Shown piece by piece: positions 61,333-64,000 of a DNA stretch of 64,000 nucleotides. The notes beneath the pieces are model-generated. The model was not told where the DNA came from. It worked only from the letters and a program-made list of their open reading frames with translations, and did not search any database. Source of the stretch: Pseudoxanthomonas sp. PXM02 (GTDB lineage: Bacteria; Pseudomonadota; Gammaproteobacteria; Xanthomonadales; Xanthomonadaceae); contig NZ_JACVAK010000002.1 of assembly GCF_014851805.1 (NCBI RefSeq), positions 372,001-436,000 of the forward strand, written 5' to 3'. Every line of letters begins with the position of its first letter. Position 1 is the first letter of the stretch. Position numbers and translations under genes: made by a program.

Positions 61333-61740
61333 AGTTGCGGATGCCGCCCGCTTCAACTCCGACAGCCGCACCACCACGTACGCCAGCAACGCCACCGCGA
61401 AGAACGCCAGCAGCATCCAGGCGATGCCCTGCAATGTCTCGATGACGGTGCGGTACACCTCCAGCACCCAGCGCTCGGTGGTCAGCGCGATGATCTGCGC
61501 CTTGTCCTTCTCCATCCACTGCGGCGCGGTGATGTAGCGCTCCAGTTCGTGGATGCGCACGCCGGACGACACGCCGACAACGAGGACGGCGAACTGCATG
61601 TAGCGCAGCCATGCCTTGCTGATGTCGTCGGCGATGATGCGGGTGAGGATGCGGTCGATGGGCTTGGAAAACATCCACGTCACGCACCAGGCGACGGTGG
61701 CGGACAGCAGCAGCGTCACGGCGAGCAGGGTCAGGAACAT
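61327..61740 (-). CDS. Small two- or three-helix membrane protein
   Basis: This 137-residue protein has helices at about 2-24, 45-62 and 104-125 (QGIAWMLLAFFAVALLAYVV). A charged segment KPIDRILTRIIADDISKAWL lies between the first two. The stop codon is inside the REP-like repeat. No family recognised. Confidence 0.65.
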   Translation of the reverse strand: MFLTLLAVTLLLSATVAWCVTWMFSKPIDRILTRIIADDISKAWLRYMQFAVLVVGVSSGVRIHELERYITAPQWMEKDKAQIIALTTERWVLEVYRTVIETLQGIAWMLLAFFAVALLAYVVVRLSELKRAASATP

Positions 61741-61794
61741 GTCGATCTCCTCGGGAAAGCGGGGTACACCGATCTCATCGCTGGCGGTGACGCG

Positions 61795-62190
61795 TCACTC
61801 CGCGGCGCTCGCGCCGGATTGCCGCGTCGTTCCAGCGCGGGCGACCACATAGAGCACGACGTAGCAAAGGCCGAGTGCAAGCGGCAGCGTCCAGACCTGC
61901 GGGCCATTGCCGTAGTTCAGGTGGGTGGCGTTGATGTGGATCGCGGGGATCGTCGTCAGCGGGAGGGCGAGAACCGCGCGACCATCGAGCGTGCGTGCGC
62001 GCCAGAGCAGCCAGGCGGATGCCGTCAGCAGCGCCATCTGCAGGTAGACCCAGCCGCGATACGTGGCACTGTCGGACACGAGCAACGCGAGGTGCACCGG
62101 GATCGACGTCAGCACGCAGGCGACCAGCAGGCGCGAGAGCACGCGGAAAACCCGCGCGCCCGCAGGCGCCCGCGACGTATCCGCTCGCAT
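61795..62190 (-). CDS. Small membrane protein
   Basis: The ATG at 62190 gives 131 residues with four hydrophobic segments (RLLVACVLTSIPVHLALLVS, WVYLQMALLTASAWLLW, AVLALPLTTIPAI, TLPLALGLCYVVLYVVARAG). It follows the DUF2145 gene by 8 bases and is probably cotranscribed. A longer frame to 62640 runs antisense to that gene's codons and is not used. Confidence 0.6.
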   Translation of the reverse strand: MRADTSRAPAGARVFRVLSRLLVACVLTSIPVHLALLVSDSATYRGWVYLQMALLTASAWLLWRARTLDGRAVLALPLTTIPAIHINATHLNYGNGPQVWTLPLALGLCYVVLYVVARAGTTRQSGASAAE

Positions 62191-62198
62191 GGCATCCC

Positions 62199-63014
62199 TC
62201 ACGCCGGCCCCATCACCCGCTGCCGCACACCACTGCGCCATTCCCGCTGCTCGCGCACATACCCACTGCGCTCCAGCCACCGAAAGATCGAGCGCACGGT
62301 GACGACGGGGTAGTCGCCGGACAGGCGCGTGCCGACGGAGTGGTCGGTGAAGTCGGTGTTGGCCGAGAACAGGCCGCCCAGCACGCGCTTCGAGTAGGCG
62401 ACATGCACGCTGTCCGGCACGAAGCCATCGCCGCGGGCGAAGGCGTACGCACTGCGGCGGTCGTAGATGCCGCGGTCGGCGAGGGCGGCGGCCATCACTT
62501 CCATGATCCACGCCGTGGAGTTCTGGTAATCCTCGCTGCCCGGCCGCGCGATCAGGTTGTAGCGTGGGTGGTGCAGGCTGTGGCGCGGCATCTGCTGCAG
62601 GCGCGCGGCCAGGCGATCGGCGACGTCGGGTGGGAACCACACGATGCGCAAGTCCTGGTTGACGAGATCATCCGCAAAGAAGTTCACCAGCCCCTGCGCA
62701 TACAGGCCCGAACGATCGCTGCCGCACTCGTTGAGCAGGTGCACGACGGTCCAGCGTCCGTGTGCGTGGTCGCGCACCGCGAAGCCGGCGTGGCTGTAGA
62801 CCAGTCCCTGTTTCGACAGATCGGTGCCGACGCGCGCGAGCAGTGCGACCGGTGCATCCACCTCGTCCAGTTGCTGTGCCGCGAGCAGGGCGGTGCGTGC
62901 GGCTTCGGCCACCTTGTACGGTGGCATCTCCATCTGCCGGCAGGCATCGCCCCCGCGTGCCGTCCCTGGCAACGCGAGAACGAAGACGAAACACAGCACC
63001 GCGAGCGCACGCAT
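62199..63014 (-). CDS. DUF2145-family exported protein
   Basis: The ATG at 63014 gives 271 residues with a signal peptide (MRALAVLCFVFVLALPGTARG). The mature part shows the DUF2145 pattern SHAGFAVRDHAHGRWTVVHL, NECGSDRSGLYAQGLVNFFA and RPGSEDYQNSTAWIMEVMAA, with LSGDYPVVTVRSIFRWLERS near the end. The Cys/His/Asn arrangement recalls NlpC/P60-like papain folds, but this is only a hint. It is cotranscribed with the exported protein gene upstream (7-base gap). Confidence 0.75.
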   Translation of the reverse strand: MRALAVLCFVFVLALPGTARGGDACRQMEMPPYKVAEAARTALLAAQQLDEVDAPVALLARVGTDLSKQGLVYSHAGFAVRDHAHGRWTVVHLLNECGSDRSGLYAQGLVNFFADDLVNQDLRIVWFPPDVADRLAARLQQMPRHSLHHPRYNLIARPGSEDYQNSTAWIMEVMAAALADRGIYDRRSAYAFARGDGFVPDSVHVAYSKRVLGGLFSANTDFTDHSVGTRLSGDYPVVTVRSIFRWLERSGYVREQREWRSGVRQRVMGPA

Positions 63015-63021
63015 CACGCGC

Positions 63022-63468
63022 TCACCCGCCGTAGCGATGGCTGTGGATGTGCGGGCGGGCGGCATCGTTGGCGATGAAGCACAACGCCTCGCCGGCCGCG
63101 CTGAGGATCCAGCCCGTCGACACCGCCGCCACGCTGATCGCCGTGCCGAGGGCGATGCCCAACCGCTTGATCACTTCCACGCTCAGATAGACCACGAACG
63201 AGGCGCCGGCCACCACGCCTGCGGCGGCAACCGACACGGTCACCGCCACACTGCCGGCGACGACGGCAACGCCGGTGACCACCGCCGAGGCGCCATGGCC
63301 CAGCGCGTGGATCACCGCGACCGGTACCTCGATGGAGGCTTCCAGGCTGGCCTGCGACATCCGGCTGGCGCCATCGGATTGCGGCGCGGCCTGGGCGGGC
63401 AGGGTGAGGCCACCGGACAGCGCGGTGGCCAGGGCAAGCGTCAGCGAGCGGGCGATCAGACGGGTCAT
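63022..63468 (-). CDS. Exported or membrane protein, function unknown
   Basis: The ATG at 63468 gives 148 residues with a signal peptide (MTRLIARSLTLALATALSGG ... AQA). The mature part has long hydrophobic, Val/Ala-rich segments (AVVTGVAVVAGSVAVTVSVA), so it is probably membrane-embedded after processing. It ends HIHSHRYGG, a His-rich tail. It is the first gene of a three-gene unit with the DUF2145 protein and a small membrane protein. Confidence 0.65.
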   Translation of the reverse strand: MTRLIARSLTLALATALSGGLTLPAQAAPQSDGASRMSQASLEASIEVPVAVIHALGHGASAVVTGVAVVAGSVAVTVSVAAAGVVAGASFVVYLSVEVIKRLGIALGTAISVAAVSTGWILSAAGEALCFIANDAARPHIHSHRYGG

Positions 63469-63578
63469 GGCAGGTGTCTCCGGCATGGGCCGGACCATGG
63501 GCGCGGCGACGACCGGTGTTCAACCGGCATCGACGAGGTAAGCTCCGGCGCAACAACCGGTATAGGAATGCGCTACCG

Positions 63579-64000
63579 ATGGCCGTCTCGGTCGACCTGA
63601 TCGATGCCCTGAAGCGCTGCCTGCGCGCACAGAACCTCACCTATCGCGAGCTCGCCACGCGCATCCGCATGAGCGAGGCGGCGGTGAAGCGCATGTTCTC
63701 CCGCCGCGCGATGAGCCTGCAGCGGCTGGAACAGATCTGCGAGGTGCTGGATGTCGGCCTGGCCGAACTCAGCGCCGAGGCCTCGCGCGGACGCAAGGCG
63801 ATGGCGCAGTTGAGCGAGGCGCAGGAGCAGGCGCTGGTCGACGACCCGCCGCTGCTGATGGCGCTGTTCCTCACCCTCAACCGCTGGCGCCAGGACGACG
63901 TGCTGGGCCATTTCGGTTTCACCCCCGCGCAGTGGACCGGCCTGCTGGTGAAGCTGGACCGGCTGGGCATCATCGAACTGATGCCCGGCAACCGCGGCCG
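63579..64000 (+). CDS. XRE-like helix-turn-helix protein, 3' end outside the window
   Basis: The ATG at 63579 opens a frame that runs to the window end (140 residues visible). The N-terminal HTH is DALKRCLRAQNLTYRELATR followed by IRMSEAAVKRMFSRRAMSLQ and RLEQICEVLDVGLAEL (about 9-64), as in XRE regulators. The rest (ALFLTLNRWRQDDVLGHFGF) looks like a winged or helical sensor domain. It is divergent from the exported protein unit at 63468. Confidence 0.75.
   Translation, partial: MAVSVDLIDALKRCLRAQNLTYRELATRIRMSEAAVKRMFSRRAMSLQRLEQICEVLDVGLAELSAEASRGRKAMAQLSEAQEQALVDDPPLLMALFLTLNRWRQDDVLGHFGFTPAQWTGLLVKLDRLGIIELMPGNRG

Overview
The window is high-GC and reads as a chromosome segment from the Xanthomonadaceae/Lysobacteraceae (a Pseudoxanthomonas- or Stenotrophomonas-like organism). 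This is inferred from gene content and local order (hemP with a hemoglobin-type TonB receptor and a DUF6607 protein; an ahcY-metF pair behind an SAH riboswitch; a UPF0016 manganese exporter behind a yybP-ykoY riboswitch; an AAKK-repeat histone-like protein). No marker gene was compared, so the genus is not established.

Bases 1 to about 11,909 look like the right-hand part of an integrated, probably mobilisable, genomic island. It carries a tyrosine recombinase, a MobA/MobL (MobQ-type) relaxase with a candidate oriT, several small unrecognised genes, and two nuclease/defence-like modules. The first module is an XRE regulator overlapping a SEC-C plus possible PD-(D/E)XK protein. The second is a Gabija-like pair: an OLD-family ATPase/Toprim protein followed by a UvrD-like helicase. 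The island ends at a copy of the 3' end of a tRNA-Gly gene (about 11,871-11,909), read here as the right attachment site. The intact tRNA and left end lie outside the window.

From 11,995 on the content is core-like. It runs: rimK; a candidate small RNA; two tandem paralogous secreted proteins followed by an OmpR-type two-component system; the methyl cycle (metF, ahcY with an SAH riboswitch, and metK further along) with ppc between; uup; a phospholipid block (thioesterase, CDP-alcohol phosphatidyltransferase, PlsC-like acyltransferase, CdsA-like synthase); and an OlsF-like ornithine-lipid synthase with an LpxH-like phosphoesterase. Next come dusB, rbsK-nupC (nucleoside uptake), the Mn exporter with its riboswitch, and a Fur-boxed heme uptake operon.

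From 42 kb there is an ECF sigma/anti-sigma/PDZ operon (minus strand), a stomatin/NfeD pair, gcvT-gcvH, a roughly 1 kb gene-poor stretch rich in A/T tracts with a candidate structured RNA, and the histone-like protein. The last part holds a serine hydrolase, a GMC oxidoreductase, an MFS/NTP-type transporter, a fatty-acid oxidation cluster (fadE, alpha/beta hydrolase, hotdog protein) divergent from a TetR regulator across a 10-bp inverted repeat, several small membrane/secreted proteins and a truncated XRE-like gene at the right edge.

The points most worth following are the two island nuclease modules, a 30-bp motif shared by the metK and ahcY upstream regions (25/30 identical), and the A-tract/ncRNA region upstream of the histone-like gene.
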